The notes below the pieces were generated by a model, which was given only the letters and a program-made list of their open reading frames with translations, did no database searches and was not told the origin of the DNA. 64,000 nt of DNA from Oxyruncus cristatus (Eukaryota; Chordata; Aves; Passeriformes; Cotingidae): assembly GCA_013399855.1 (NCBI GenBank), contig VXAY01001093.1, forward strand, positions 910,440 to 974,439, in the 5' to 3' direction. The position numbers were made by a program, and so were the translations under genes. How positions within the stretch are numbered: the first letter of the stretch is position 1; each line of letters begins with the position of its first letter. Positions 1-10,562 of the stretch are shown here, in pieces.

Positions 1-280
1 GTGGGAGGATCACCTCCCTCAACCTTCTGGCCACACTTACCGAAGCACCCCAGGATACCACTGGCCCTCTTAGCTTCAAGGGCACCCTGTGGGCTCATCC
101 ACCAAGACTCTCAGGTCCTTATCTGCAGAGCTGCTCTCTACTGGGTCAACTCCCAACCTGTACTGGTATTCAGGTTATTCCTCCTCAGATGCAGTAACCT
201 ACACTTGCCCTTGTTGAACCTCACTAGGTTTCTCTCTGCCCAACTTTCTAGCCTATCAATAAGTTTAACCACTTGCAGTA
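1..280 (-). mobile_element. CR1 LINE fragment (ORF2, region after the RT palm)
   Basis: This is an internal piece of a CR1 retrotransposon read on the minus strand, cut off by the window edge. The minus strand reads, with stops and changes, the CR1 block that follows the reverse-transcriptase palm. It includes a recognisable FNKGKCRLLHL-like segment (CR1 normally has FNKAKCKVLHLG) and a later AxGILGC segment. The + strand shows the matching phrases 'cttgcccttgttgaacctcactagg' in part and 'ctctgcccaactttctagcc'. Similarity fades after about base 265. No intact frame remains, so this is a dead copy. CR1 ORF2 encodes an endonuclease and a reverse transcriptase for target-primed insertion; only a short stretch of it survives here. 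Confidence 0.85.
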
Positions 281-2035
281 AGAATTCATCCAAGGAAATG
301 TTATGACTTGTTTTGGGTAGAACATCATATTAGTTTATGAAGAACATTCTTTATGACTTTTGCTCGTACTCCTCTCAATCTGTTCTGATAAATATTTAAT
401 ACTTTTGTTAACATCATACAGTATTTTTAATTCGATCATTTTCTGTGTAAGAGATTTTCATGGAACATGATAGAGAGATCAAATAGAATATTTTTTCTGT
501 TATAAAATTTTATAGTTGAGATAAAGTTTTGAATTGAATTTATAGGTTTGAGCATCATAAGTGAAAAATTATTGTGAACGCAAATTTAGATGGATGAACA
601 AACCTCACTAAAGAAAGTAATAACTGGGCAATTGATATATTAAAGCACAAAACAACACCACTGATACTCTAACTTATAAGAAAAAGAACACTAGGCTTGC
701 TGACTCCAATACCTCAAATTTATCAGAAAGTTCAGGCCAACTTGGAAATAATATTTTAATATATTTTAACTTGGAGGAGAATTATTCACTAAAACCAATT
801 TCCAGAGGATGCATGACTTCTGCTTTCACAAAGGAGGCACTACTGGAACAAGCTTTCATCAGGGGCAATATTTCTTGGAATTCCAATAAAATAATTCACA
901 TTACTTACATTATACTTGAACCTGTTTTTAACTAAACAATTTCTGTGGTCTAAAATTAAGATTGCCTTTGTCTCACATAGTCATATTATCTTCATCTCAC
1001 ATGATGAGTTGCTTTTATACTAAGCAACTCTAAAATTACAGACAAGCAAAAAATGCTTTATTGTATTAAAATTTATTTTTAATAGAATTTAGTAAGTGGC
1101 TACAAATTGTGGTATTCATTGATAACAACGAATGAGATGATATTGCTATCATATTGTAATGTGTTGTAGATAGTATCTCACCCTTGATCAAATCAATTTC
1201 CATTAAAAAAAGTTTTCCTACATTACCAAATATGTTGATAACAAGACAATGGAATGCATGCAGCTTCACTGGACACCTATCAGGAATTCAGCCCTGCATC
1301 ATCCTACTTTTAGAAATATCCTTTTTTCGCTTGAACAGCTAATCAATAGATAGCATAATATTGTCAGACAGAATCAGCCTCAGCAGAGCAAGTGGGAGGG
1401 GTGTAAGTAATAGGGAATCAGAACACTATACCACTGAGTATCACCAATGATTTAGACACAAAATATCTACTTCCTTTCAAACACTTTCCAAACACACATT
1501 TTCTGAAATGTTCAACCATTTTGAAGAAAATTAACTGCAGTTACAAGTCTATCATCGGGTGAAAAAGTCATAGTAAGTTGACGAGCATAATTTATTTATG
1601 TGTTCTAGAATTAAACTAACAGATGTTATTAGAACTCTTGGCTGGGATGATGCAGAGTGCAGGCGTTTCTATATCTATGTCAACGCCTAGTGATATTGCA
1701 AGTATTAAAATAAATGGTAACCTTTGAAATATAAAAGTGTATTTTCATTAAAAATGTGAAATGATAATAGAAGCAGATACTAATGAGCTGTTGAAGAAGT
1801 TAGTAAAACAAGCAGAGGGAGTTGTAGCCACTGCTTGCAAACGATCTGGACTCTGCTGAAGCCCTTCAAATCAGGGCCAGATCACATGACAAGTGTGCCA
1901 CTAAGCTAAAAACCAGTACAGATATCATAGACACCACCCTACTGTTTATAATTTTAAACAATAATAACTTTTTCACTACATCAGGTAAGAAGCAGATCCA
2001 TAAATTAGGGTAACTACACTGTCCTCATCTAGAAA
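281..2035. other. Unique AT-rich non-coding sequence
   Basis: I see no gene, RNA or recognisable repeat here. The only open frame of note (1066-1269 minus, 67 codons) has no recognisable motif and a chance-like length. The sequence is strongly AT-rich with scattered short A/T runs. Confidence 0.6.
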
Positions 2036-2495
2036 TACATAGAATCATAGAATATGCTGAGTTGGAAGGGACCCATCAGGATCACTGAGTCCTATTCCTG
2101 GGCCTACACAGGACACCCCAAGAATCACACCATGTGCTTGAGAGCGTTGTCCAAATGCTTTTTGAACTGACAGGCTTAGTACTGTGATCCGTTCCCTGGG
2201 GAGCCTGTTCCAGTGCTCAGCCATCCTCAGGGTGAAAAACTTTTTCCTGATATCTAACCTAAACCTCCCCTGACTCAGCTTCATGACATTTTCTGGAGTC
2301 CTGTCACTGGTGATGAGAGTGAAGAGATCAGTTCCTGCTCCTCCACTTCCCCTCATGAGGATGTTGAAGACCACAGTGAAGTCTCCCCACAGTCTTCTCT
2401 TTGGGCTGAACAAACCAAGTGACCTCAGCCACTTCCCATAAGGCTTACTTTCCAGACCCTTCACTGGTCTTTGTGGCCCTCCTTTGGACATTCTC
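2036..2495 (-). mobile_element. CR1 LINE 3' end (ORF2 C-terminus plus 3' UTR)
   Basis: This is the 3' end of a CR1 element in minus orientation. The outer end at 2036-2060 is the reverse complement of the CR1 tail (agaatcatagaat-type), followed by 'gagttggaagggacccatcaggatc', the typical CR1 3' UTR. The minus frame at 2045-2491 has lost its stop codon and runs 148 codons from ORF2 into the UTR. It still shows the C-terminal hallmarks [21 protein letters not shown] and EHWNRLPRE. The 5' truncation near 2495 is followed at once by a short tandem repeat. There is no reverse-transcriptase catalytic part, so the copy is dead on arrival. Confidence 0.93.
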
Positions 2496-2546
2496 TAGTA
2501 GCTAATAGCTAATAGATATAGATATAAGAACATAGATATATCTGAT
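2496..2546. repeat. Short tandem repeat (TAGCTAA, then ATAGAT-like)
   Basis: Two copies of 'tagctaa' run into repeated 'atagatat' units. The tract lies directly at the 5' truncation point of the neighbouring CR1 copy, so it may have been made or expanded at insertion. Confidence 0.6.
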
Positions 2547-4030
2547 CGAAATTTATTGCTAAATCTTTATGGCAATATTTAAACACATAAATTTAGGTGT
2601 ATACTTTTATATTGTTCTACCTGAGGGATCTAATATATAAGCAACTTAACTTATCTTGATTTTGATTATGTTATTCCCTGCTATTGAAGCTATTTTAGTC
2701 ACTGCACAAAAATATAGAGCATATATTAAATTCTTACCTTATATTAGTCTCATTTAAGACTAATGAGCTTCTACTTTCAGATATACTTTTCTTTTGACTT
2801 TATGTAGCCCTTGCATAAAATTGCTATCTCTAATATGAAATCATGTGTGTTTAAAAATTCCCCCAGAATAATGTAACCTTCATAAATAACCAAGGCAAAA
2901 CAAAACAAAAAAACCAAAGAAACCCAAAATTTTTGCACTTAGTTACATCATCTGCAAATTTAGTATTGCATCATTCATCCAACTTGCAGACACAAACTTT
3001 TAGTCCTGCTATATTAGTAAAAGTTTTTTTTCTTCAAGGTTTATAATTTTAAAGAATACGAGAGTCAAGATCCCTCAAAAGTGCAGTAATTGATTTCATA
3101 TAGAATGTTTGGTTTAAAAGAAAATGTTTTTAAAGAGGAATAGGTTTGTTGTTTTATTATTCTTTTTCACTGCTCTAGGTTTTACAGTGTTTCAGTAGAT
3201 ATGCCTTTGCTCCTTAATGATTAATATTTCTCAATTTGAATTGAAAAGCCACTACAAGTAACAAAAATGATTCTTTCATTAATCAGAAACAATCACAATT
3301 TCCTCTCTCTCAACTTTCATTTTTATTATGACTTTGAATGTTTTCCAGTAAAGTACATTGTAAATAGAGAAAATGTGATTTTTTTTTTCTCAAGAGAAAA
3401 GGTTTGTTATTTTAAAATTACAGCACTGAAGATCAAAATAAAGTGACTGTTCACTGTACTATCCAAATAGCCTATCTTTGTACAAAAAAACCCTTTCATT
3501 TTCACAACCAAATTGACTAAAAGGCACTGTTACCTAGCAACATTCATTGTGTTTATGACCTTTCATCCAATCTGAGCTCACAGATGTGCTTCTGAAGCTA
3601 ATATACATCGTACATTCCCCGCCTGCTTTGATGAAATATATGAGCCCTTAGAGCAGGCTGTGAAGTGTCCTTTGTAAAAACCAAGAGAAATATAAAAAAA
3701 TTAAGAATAATGGGATACATTTGAAAATAGTTTAAAATGCCAAAACTATGAATTTAAAATCTCTCTGCAATCACTGTGATGTCATTTGTAGGAGACTGAA
3801 AATTAGCCTAGGAAGTTGTGGTCTTGCACAGAAACATACTGGGTGTATGATTGATAGGTAATGAATGTACTGATCCTGACATTTGTGAAATTAAGATGTC
3901 CTAAGGAAACTTAAATGAGTAAAGGTTTGGTCCTTAGAAGTTACTGACTGACTGAATTTCAGGTAGTAGTGAATTTTTTGGCTTTACAAAAGGTGACATT
4001 TATGGATATTGCCATGCTTAATTTACAATA
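2547..4030. other. Unique AT-rich non-coding sequence
   Basis: No gene or dispersed repeat is recognised. An A/C-only low-complexity stretch ('ggcaaaacaaaacaaaaaaacc') lies at about 2891-2929, and there is a T run near 3380. Nothing else is supported. Confidence 0.55.
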
Positions 4031-4378
4031 CTGAGGGGTGCCCTCATCTCAGTCTACACCTTCCTCAAGGGAAGCAGAGAAGGGGCAGGTGCTGATCTCC
4101 TGGTGACCAGTGATAGGGTATGAGGAAAAGAAACGAAGCAGCAAAAGGGGAAATTCAGACTGGACATTAAGAAAAGGTTCTTCACACAGAGGGTGGTTGG
4201 GTGCTAGAACAGGCTCCCCAGGGAAGTAGCCACAGCACCAAGACTGCCAGGGATCAAGGAGAGTCTGAAAGATGCTCTTAGTCATATGGTTTATTTTTAA
4301 GTTGTCTTGTAAAGAACAGGGAGTTGGACTCAATGATCCTTATGGGTCTCTTCCAATTCAAGATATTCTATGATGACT
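4031..4378 (+). mobile_element. CR1 LINE 3' end, plus orientation
   Basis: This is a 5'-truncated CR1 copy. It holds ORF2 C-terminal sequence ('gactggacattaagaaaaggttcttcacacagaggg', the DNA behind the LDIRKKFFT block), then the 3' UTR with 'gagttggactcaatgatccttatgggtctcttccaa', and ends with 'atattctatgatg'. This 3' UTR type (GAGTTGGACTCAATGATCC) differs from the GGTTGGACTAGATGACC type at 50.4 kb, so at least two CR1 subfamilies are present. The plus frame is broken by stops. The long minus frame over it (4049-4333) is a shadow with no meaning. Confidence 0.92.
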
Positions 4379-4639
4379 AAATTTAGTCAATAAAAGTTGT
4401 GTCTCTACATTAGTCACATACAATACTCTGAAATAAAAGCATGAATAACATTGTACAGCATTCTGAGCTAAGCTTACAGGGGAGACATATCTCCTGTCTT
4501 TATAGGTCAATTAGAAAGTAAAAAGCACTGTAAAAGTACTATAATTCTTGCCTTTTTCAGGTTTAGATAGCTTGCATAAGCTCTTATGTGGTTGCAAACA
4601 CAGCTCGAAAGTTACAGTATCAAATGACATTTGGCGGTC

Positions 4640-5213
4640 AATGGCATCCTGATTTGTATCAGAAATAGAGTGGTCACCAGGACTAAGGAAGTGATTGTCC
4701 CCCTGTACTCAGAGCTGGTAAGGCCACACCTTCAGTACTGTGTCCAGTTCTGGGTCCCTTACTGCAAGAAAGACATTTAGGTGCTGATTTGTGTCCGGAA
4801 AAGGTCAATGGAGCTGGGGAAGGATCTAGAGAGTAAGTAATATGAGGAGGGGCTGAGGGAGCTCAGATTGTTTAGCCTGGAGAAAAGTAGGCTCAGGGGA
4901 AACCCTACTGCTCTCTACGACTATCTGAACGGGTATTATAGCAAATTGGGGATCGGCCTCTTGTCCCAGGCAACTAGCCAAAGGACAAGAGTAAATGGCC
5001 TCAAGCTGTGCCTCGGGAGGCATGGGTTGGATATTCCATTGGAACGAACAGCCCAGGAAGGTGGTAGAATCACCGTCCCTGGAAATGTTTAAGAAATGAT
5101 TGGATGTGGCACTTAGTATCATGGTTTATTTGACAAGGTAGTGATCGGTCAAAGATTGGACTTGATGATCTTGGATGTCTTTTTCATCCTAAGTCATTCT
5201 ATGATTCTGTGAC
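4640..5213 (+). mobile_element. CR1 LINE 3' portion, plus orientation
   Basis: This is a longer CR1 3' portion, starting within ORF2 ('gtgattgtccccctgtactcagagctggtaaggccacacc') and running through the RIQRRHSP-like and SLEKSRLRGN stretch to the 3' UTR and the tail 'cattctatgattctgtg'. The plus frame 4868-5092 preserves FSLEKSRLRGN and GLLSQATSQRTR, which align with the usual CR1 GLFSLxTSDRTRGN block, and then drifts out of frame. The copy is truncated at its 5' end, lacks the reverse-transcriptase palm, and is mutated throughout. It lies about 260 bases downstream of another CR1 of the same orientation but a different 3' UTR type, so these are separate insertions. Confidence 0.92.
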
Positions 5214-5429
5214 TCCCATTCATAATGAAAAACTAAATGTTCAGTGATCAGTTTCAAACCATCTGGATAATTTCTCTGACCAGTTACAGTTTTGAAAATG
5301 TAACTCTATTAATCCCCTTCCATCATATATTACTGCACAGTGAATAGAAGTAGCCTCTCTGGGGATTTCTGAAGGTTGCTGATGTGCTATATATACCTCA
5401 ACATTGAAATAAAAATTCAAAATGTATAA

Positions 5430-5822
5430 AACTTGTGCTTGGTGACTGAGAGAGGGTTCTGGGGTGAGACTGTGCTGTGCAGGGGTTCCTGTGACCACAA
5501 ACACCTAAGCTCAGCCTTGTGTGGACTTGGGGGCCCTCAGCAGCTAATCAGCAGGCAATCAGTAGGGGAGGGGTGCTGCTGGGAGCAACCAAGGGGAATA
5601 TAAACTGTTCCAGGGAGTGTGAGCAACCCAGAGTGCAGTGAACAGGAGTGGGCAAACAGGGTATGGCATGTCAGTGAGGACATTTGCATGGCAGTGCGCA
5701 CAGGCAGGACAAGCAGGAAGGGCTCCTCTTTGGCCATCTGGGAGTGGCCAATAGAGGCAGCAAACAGACAGTAGCTGGAAAGGAAGAGCAAATAGATACT
5801 TTTAGCCCCACTCTTTTTAGCA
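5430..5822 (+). mobile_element. Possible solo LTR (GC-richer segment with TATA box)
   Basis: This block of about 390 bases is clearly richer in G+C than its surroundings and is not CR1. It has a TATA-like box (atataaac at 5598-5605), GC-rich sequence on both sides of it, and a possible CA end at 5821-5822. That layout is what a solo long terminal repeat of an avian endogenous retrovirus would show. I could not find a convincing target-site duplication or a definite TG start, and I do not recognise the family. Alternatives are a promoter-bearing 5' UTR piece of another retroelement or a host regulatory element. The family assignment is inference. Confidence 0.28.
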
Positions 5823-5917
5823 TACTAGTTTAAGCTTCAGAATCATAGAATTAACTGGGTTGGAAGAGACCTCTGAGATCATCAAGTCCAACCCTTGATC
5901 CAACCCCACTGTGATTA

Positions 5918-6133
5918 CTAGATCACGGCACTCAGTGCCACATCCAGCCACATCTTAAAAACCTCCAGGGACGGAGAATCCACCACCTCTCTGGGCAGGC
6001 CATTCCAATGCCTGATCACTCTCTCTGTAAAGAACTTCTTTCTGATATCTAACCTAAACCTCTCCTGGTAGAGCTTAAGCCCATGCCCTCTTGTCCTACT
6101 GCTGGTTGCCTGGGAGAAGAGACCAACCCCCAC
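5918..6133 (-). pseudogene. CR1 ORF2 C-terminal fragment
   Basis: This is the end of the CR1 polyprotein, the part after the reverse transcriptase whose role is poorly defined. The frame contains [52 protein letters not shown] and a C-terminus of the usual form (LDVALSAVI, then stop). All these blocks are in the normal CR1 order and the stop is where CR1 ORF2 normally ends. The M at its start is internal, not a true start. The upstream part of the protein falls into the assembly gap. It belongs to the truncated CR1 at 5838-6858 and is not expected to make a functional protein. Confidence 0.9.
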
Positions 6134-6149
6134 CTGGCTACAACCTCCT

Positions 6150-6424
6150 NNNNNNNNNNNNNNNNNNNNNNNNNNNNNNNNNNNNNNNNNNNNNNNNNNN
6201 NNNNNNNNNNNNNNNNNNNNNNNNNNNNNNNNNNNNNNNNNNNNNNNNNNNNNNNNNNNNNNNNNNNNNNNNNNNNNNNNNNNNNNNNNNNNNNNNNNNN
6301 NNNNNNNNNNNNNNNNNNNNNNNNNNNNNNNNNNNNNNNNNNNNNNNNNNNNNNNNNNNNNNNNNNNNNNNNNNNNNNNNNNNNNNNNNNNNNNNNNNNN
6401 NNNNNNNNNNNNNNNNNNNNNNNN
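6150..6424. other. Assembly gap (275 N)
   Basis: A run of 275 unknown bases lies inside the CR1 copy. The sequence on its two sides is CR1 ORF2 in the same orientation and order: the C-terminal [12 protein letters not shown] block on one side and the post-palm block ending near a LNM-like sequence on the other. So the missing bases are almost certainly CR1 sequence and not a hidden gene. Confidence 0.99.
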
Positions 6425-6580
6425 CTCATGTTCAGCTTCTTGTCAATCCAAACTCCCAGGTCCCTTTGTGCCTGGCCGCTCTCCAGCCACTCTGTTCCCA
6501 ACCTGTAGCACTGCAGGGGGTTCTTGTGGCCAAAGTGCAGGACCCGGCACTTGGCCTTGTTGAACCTCATCCCATTGGAA

Positions 6581-6811
6581 TCAGCCCAGCTCTCCAGTCT
6601 GTCCAGGTCCCTCTGCAGAGCTCTCCTGCCTTCCAGCTGATCGACACTCCCCCCCCAGCTTGGTGTCATCTGCAAATTTACCAATGGTGGACTCAATCCT
6701 CTCATCTAAATCATCAATAAATATATTAAACAGGACTGGGCCCAACACTGATCCCTGGGGGGCACCACTAGTGACCGGCCGCCAACTGGATGCAGCCCCG
6801 TTCACCACCAC
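6581..6811 (-). pseudogene. CR1 reverse-transcriptase palm fragment
   Basis: This open fragment of 76 codons carries the core of a LINE reverse transcriptase. Its N-terminal part reads [15 protein letters not shown], followed by [19 protein letters not shown] (RT block 4, with the PQGS motif) and then FADDTKLGG, whose two aspartates are the metal-binding catalytic pair of the palm (the YxDD box, FADD in CR1). The catalytic pair is therefore intact. The upstream motif A (LDFxKAFD) is missing because the element is 5'-truncated near 6858. Read-through continues into a frameshifted region near the C-run at 6649-6656. It is a fragment of a dead retrotransposon. Confidence 0.93.
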
Positions 6812-6861
6812 TCTCTGGGCCCGGCCCTCCAGCCAGTTCTTTACCCAACAAGCAACTCCAA

Positions 6862-7150
6862 GACTAGCTTTGTGTTATTAACAAATTTCAAAAGCAGGCT
6901 GCATTTTGTTTAGAACAACTAGTGAAATACTAAAAAAATTGGTCTCAAGACTGCCTTTTAAGGAAATCTAACTGTATTCCTTCACAATCATCCTCATATT
7001 CCTGTTTGCCCACCAATGGTGATGGTCTCACTAATACTTTGTTTCATGATCTCATCTGCCTTCTTATAGTACCTAGAGGAGAAATTCACTATAATTTCTT
7101 GAGAAATTAATTTGGTTTTGTACAATCCTCTTCCATAATGTGCTGTAGCA
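6862..7150 (-). mobile_element. Ancient CR1/L3-like LINE relic
   Basis: Directly next to the young CR1 lies a much more decayed stretch. On the + strand 'gctttgtgttattaacaaattt', then 'aactagtgaaatactaaaaaaattggtctcaagactg', resembles the reverse complement of the LINE RT palm region (normally of the form ggtgtcatcagcaaattt ... catnaataaaaatgttaaacagnactggtccca). A weaker similarity continues to 'cctcttccataatg' near 7140. It overlaps the same RT region as the young copy, so it is a separate, older insertion. The family could be old CR1 or L3/L2-like; I cannot tell by eye. Confidence 0.45.
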
Positions 7151-8879
7151 TTTCAGCCCTTTAAATGAAATTATTTTCTTCAAAGATTGTTTTGTTTTAC
7201 ATGTGGCTAATATGTGACTAACTAGCTCGTAATGCCTACATTGTTTTTCTTCTTTTTATATACAAGCATTACATATTTGTTTCCTAAATAGCTGACCTCA
7301 ATTATTACTATTACTATTACTGACTTGATTGATTTACAATATTTTAAATGAACTTAAAACTTTATATGATGAAAAATAAAAGCTAAGTGTAACTATCTGG
7401 TGTCAAGCCAAATAAAATGGGGGAAAATGGTCAGTCGGAATGGATAGTGTTGATGTGTGATATTGAGAGAGCACATCATTATCACAATTTGTGGCAACCT
7501 ACGTCTATTCCCATCAGCTGTCTCATGAATAAGACCAAAAGAGACAGTTATGAGAAAGAACATATGGCCAAGGAGATTCTTTTGATCTGCTTCTACTGAT
7601 GAATCCCAGAACCCAGGAATGTGAATTTCACATTGTTGGTTTAGATCACAAAGGTGTGTCTGGTGGCATATATGGTTCATGCTAGAGTTAATTATGCCCT
7701 TGTTGATTCAAGGACTGCAAACTGCTAAGGACACCTCAAAAAAGTAGCCTAGAAAATGGCATTTGTGCAGGATGAAGAAATCATGTCAGCAAGTTACATC
7801 ACTAAGATTTACTCCTTACTTCTGCCCTTACTCCTTACTTCTGCCCTTACTCCTTTTGGGTTCTTGAGCAACATGGATTTAGGTCTTTCTTTTTCCTTTT
7901 TTGTGCACAGGAATAAGTGTATGTCTGTCTACAATACCATAAATAAGAATGAATTTTTGGAAGGAAAGCTAGATCAAATCTAAATGTTTAAAATTCAGAT
8001 GGTAGGAAATACTTTCTCTTTATCCTTTAGTACATCCAATATTTCATGGAATTTCACAGAAATCTTTGACATGCAATATAAAATAATGAAGTAATTTCTG
8101 GGAATTTCAATACTCAAAACCTAGAAAGGAGTAAAACGGACAATAATACAGAATCTTCCGAAAATTATATTTTATGTCCTATGTTTTTCAACAACAAAGG
8201 AATTTAAAGTAGTTTATATTGTTCTGAGTTTTCCACATGAATAGGAATTTTCAGAATCATATAGAGAAGAAAGTACCCTGATGAGATTGTCCTGTCCATT
8301 TGCCTGCAGCAATACAACTTCAATCATTCTTCACATTTCTGATGTGTTTGTTCTGTCTAAAAATGTTCAACAACAAGCATTTCACAACTTCTCTAAGTAA
8401 TCTCATTGAATGCTTTAATTTCCTAAATTAAAGGGGGGGAGGGGGGTGAGTTTCTTAACATATGACTTTTTAAGTTTTGGGTATTTAAGCCCAAGTGTTT
8501 CTCATCCTATCTCAAAGAAACATAAGGAAGTGTTCTTACCCCAGAGGGGTTTCAGAGAAGAAAGAACTTTGAATCCTTAAGTGGCTTGCTTTTTCTGTGT
8601 GGTTTTGTCTCAAGATTGAGTATACCCATGTTCTTCAAAAATGACTGTTTAAATAGCATGTTTTCCAGAGTTCAAATTATTTTTTTTTCTGTTTCTTCTT
8701 CCTTTTTCGGCTCAAGGTATCATTTGAACAGAAAAATTAAAATATTTTCAAAATATAGCAGACTTTAAATAAAATATTTTTATTTGTGTAGCCCATTATG
8801 AAGATTCTTTCCCATCACAGCATGATGTTGTACTCAGCGTCTCTATATCCTTCTCCACAAAACTATCAGTACCAGTATC
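7151..8879. other. Unique AT-rich non-coding sequence
   Basis: No gene is supported. The short open frames at 7393-7680 (minus) and 7756-7983 (plus) have no recognisable domain. A tandem duplication at 7811-7855 lies within the second of these and lengthens it. A G-rich run lies near 8432-8446. Confidence 0.55.
7811..7855. repeat. Tandem repeat, 19-bp unit, about 2.4 copies
   Basis: The unit 'actccttacttctgccctt' occurs at 7811-7829 and 7830-7848 with no differences, and a third partial copy runs to 7855. Identical copies suggest a recent slippage event. Confidence 0.9.
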
Positions 8880-9120
8880 TTCACTTTGCTCTTACAGAAT
8901 TGATGTTTTTTAAATTAAAATCTTGCACTTGTCCTAATTTAACTGAAATCATTTACTTTGAATCATTTATCCCTATAGATTCGTTTCAAATTTACATCTT
9001 GACAGCTGAAAGATTTGCAGGCCTTCTTAGCTTTGTGTCATTTGAAAATTTTCATCCTTCCTATCCCATCATCCAAGTAAAAAATCGGACTGGACTATGG
9101 ACTGATTTGTGATGAAAACC
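8880..9120 (-). mobile_element. Ancient CR1-like LINE relic (RT palm region)
   Basis: On the + strand, 'tcttagctttgtgtcatttgaaaatttt', then 'tcccatcatccaagt', and then 'atcggactggactatggactgattt', follows in order the reverse complement of the CR1 palm region (cttggtgtcatctgcaaattt ... tccatcatccaagtcattaa ... aggactggacccagtactgatcc). A weaker upstream match at 8910-8960 ('ttgcacttgtcctaatttaac') fits the KCKVLHL region. The 104-codon plus-strand frame over this relic is a shadow. Decay is heavy, so the exact ends are uncertain. Confidence 0.5.
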
Positions 9121-10325
9121 ACTTGAACTGCCTAACTTTTAACACATAGTGTTTGCATAAGTTTTTCAATTTCATGTTTCATCACCTCCTCAGGATTTAA
9201 TTTAGGCCACAATTTCTTAGGCTTTTAATGTTTTTTTCATTGAGCCCTGGACAAAACCTTCAGTTTGTCAAGATTAGTTTTCAAGATTCATCATATCTAT
9301 CACCGCCTTTATATTCTCCGTAATTTTGGAAACAGATATTCAACAGGAAACGCAACTAAGAGTAAGATCTTTTCTTTTCCAACAAAAAACTTAACTAAGT
9401 TTACAATTGCTTCTGTGAATCTTTAATTATGATCTCATTCACAATTATATTCAAGTGAAAAAGAAATCTCATGGACTTTAAAATTTTTAAATTTTACCCT
9501 TTAATCATTCCATTAGCATGGAGATTGACTTGGTCATTGCAGAAAATTCAGTTTCAAAGAAAAAAAAATATTACTGAAACTGTTTAAAACCATGAATGGA
9601 GCTTTTAGTAATGATTAGTATATATATAAGTATACACAATAATCTTTAAAATGGTGTTATTTTCTGTGCTGTTAAAATATTATCAAGTTTTTCATTAACA
9701 AGACATCATAACTGAAATGTACAAAACAGCACCTATGTCAGGAGTGCAGAAACACTAAACTCAAATGTTTCTTTACATTTTGTTAACAAAACAATAGCAA
9801 GAGCAGTAATTAATTTCATGAGAGATGTGGTGAGTTGCACAGTAACATCGTTCTTTAGCTAGTTAAGTACAACTATTTTTGGCAAAACAGAAGGGCAAAA
9901 TTGTTTTAAAGGAGAAAGAAAATAGAGAAGAGCAGATGGAAAAGGGTTTTTTTTCCTTTTTGAATTATAAAAAATTAAATGAGTAAAAAGGAGTTTTAAT
10001 GAAAACCTGAATTAAATGTCATTCTACAAAATTATTGTAGTCTATTGAAGATATGCTGGTTTTGTGCCTGTATTTAGAAAAGGAAATTTTTTTCAATAAT
10101 CTGAAATCAATAGACAGGACATACATAATATGAGATCAAAATGCTACACATTACATATAAAATATTTATTCAGGCGATTCCATTCAGAAGATGGCTTAAT
10201 CAAAATAATTTACTCAAAAAAAATCCCAATTTACTATAAAGTCCAACTTCTAATTCACCTAGAAAACTAAGTAAACTAACTGACCTCCCATGAATAAGTT
10301 ATTATGGCTGAACAAATACAGAGTA
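9121..10325. other. Unique AT-rich non-coding sequence
   Basis: Nothing recognisable. A weak extension of the preceding LINE relic may reach about 9350, but I cannot align it. The rest is A/T-rich single-copy-looking sequence. Confidence 0.5.
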
Positions 10326-10562
10326 ACATAACCATAGAATGGTTAGGATTGGAAGGAACCCTAAAGATCATGTAGTTCTAACCTCCCAGCCACGTGCAGG
10401 GGCACTACTCACTAGATCAGGTTGCTCAATGCCCCATCCAGCCTGGCCTTCAATACTTCTAGGGATGGGGCATCCATAACTTCTCTGGGCAATCTGTGCC
10501 AGTGCTTCAACACCCTCAATGTAAATAATTTCTTATTACCATCTAATTAAACCTGCCCTCTT

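Larger units (their letters stand above)
5838..6858 (-). mobile_element. CR1 LINE, youngest-looking copy, interrupted by gap
   Basis: This CR1 copy in minus orientation has the least decay in the window. The 3' tail is at 5838-5850 (agaatcatagaatt on the + strand). It is followed by the 3' UTR 'gggttggaagagacctctgagatcatcaagtccaaccc', an intact ORF2 C-terminus (5918-6133), the assembly gap, the [16 protein letters not shown] block (about 6500-6560) and the reverse-transcriptase palm with FADDTKLGG (about 6660-6690). Similarity to CR1 stops near 6858, so the copy is 5'-truncated inside the RT domain. It cannot be autonomous. The subfamily resembles CR1 copies common in Neoaves, including passerines (recalled, not searched). 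Confidence 0.95.

Noticed and set aside
6049..6720. Long frames of 141-218 codons across the gap
   Set aside because: Most of their length is unknown bases read as open. The real content is CR1 ORF2 on the minus strand.
8798..9112. 104-codon plus-strand frame
   Set aside because: It overlaps an old LINE relic on the opposite strand and has no domain, so it is treated as a shadow.
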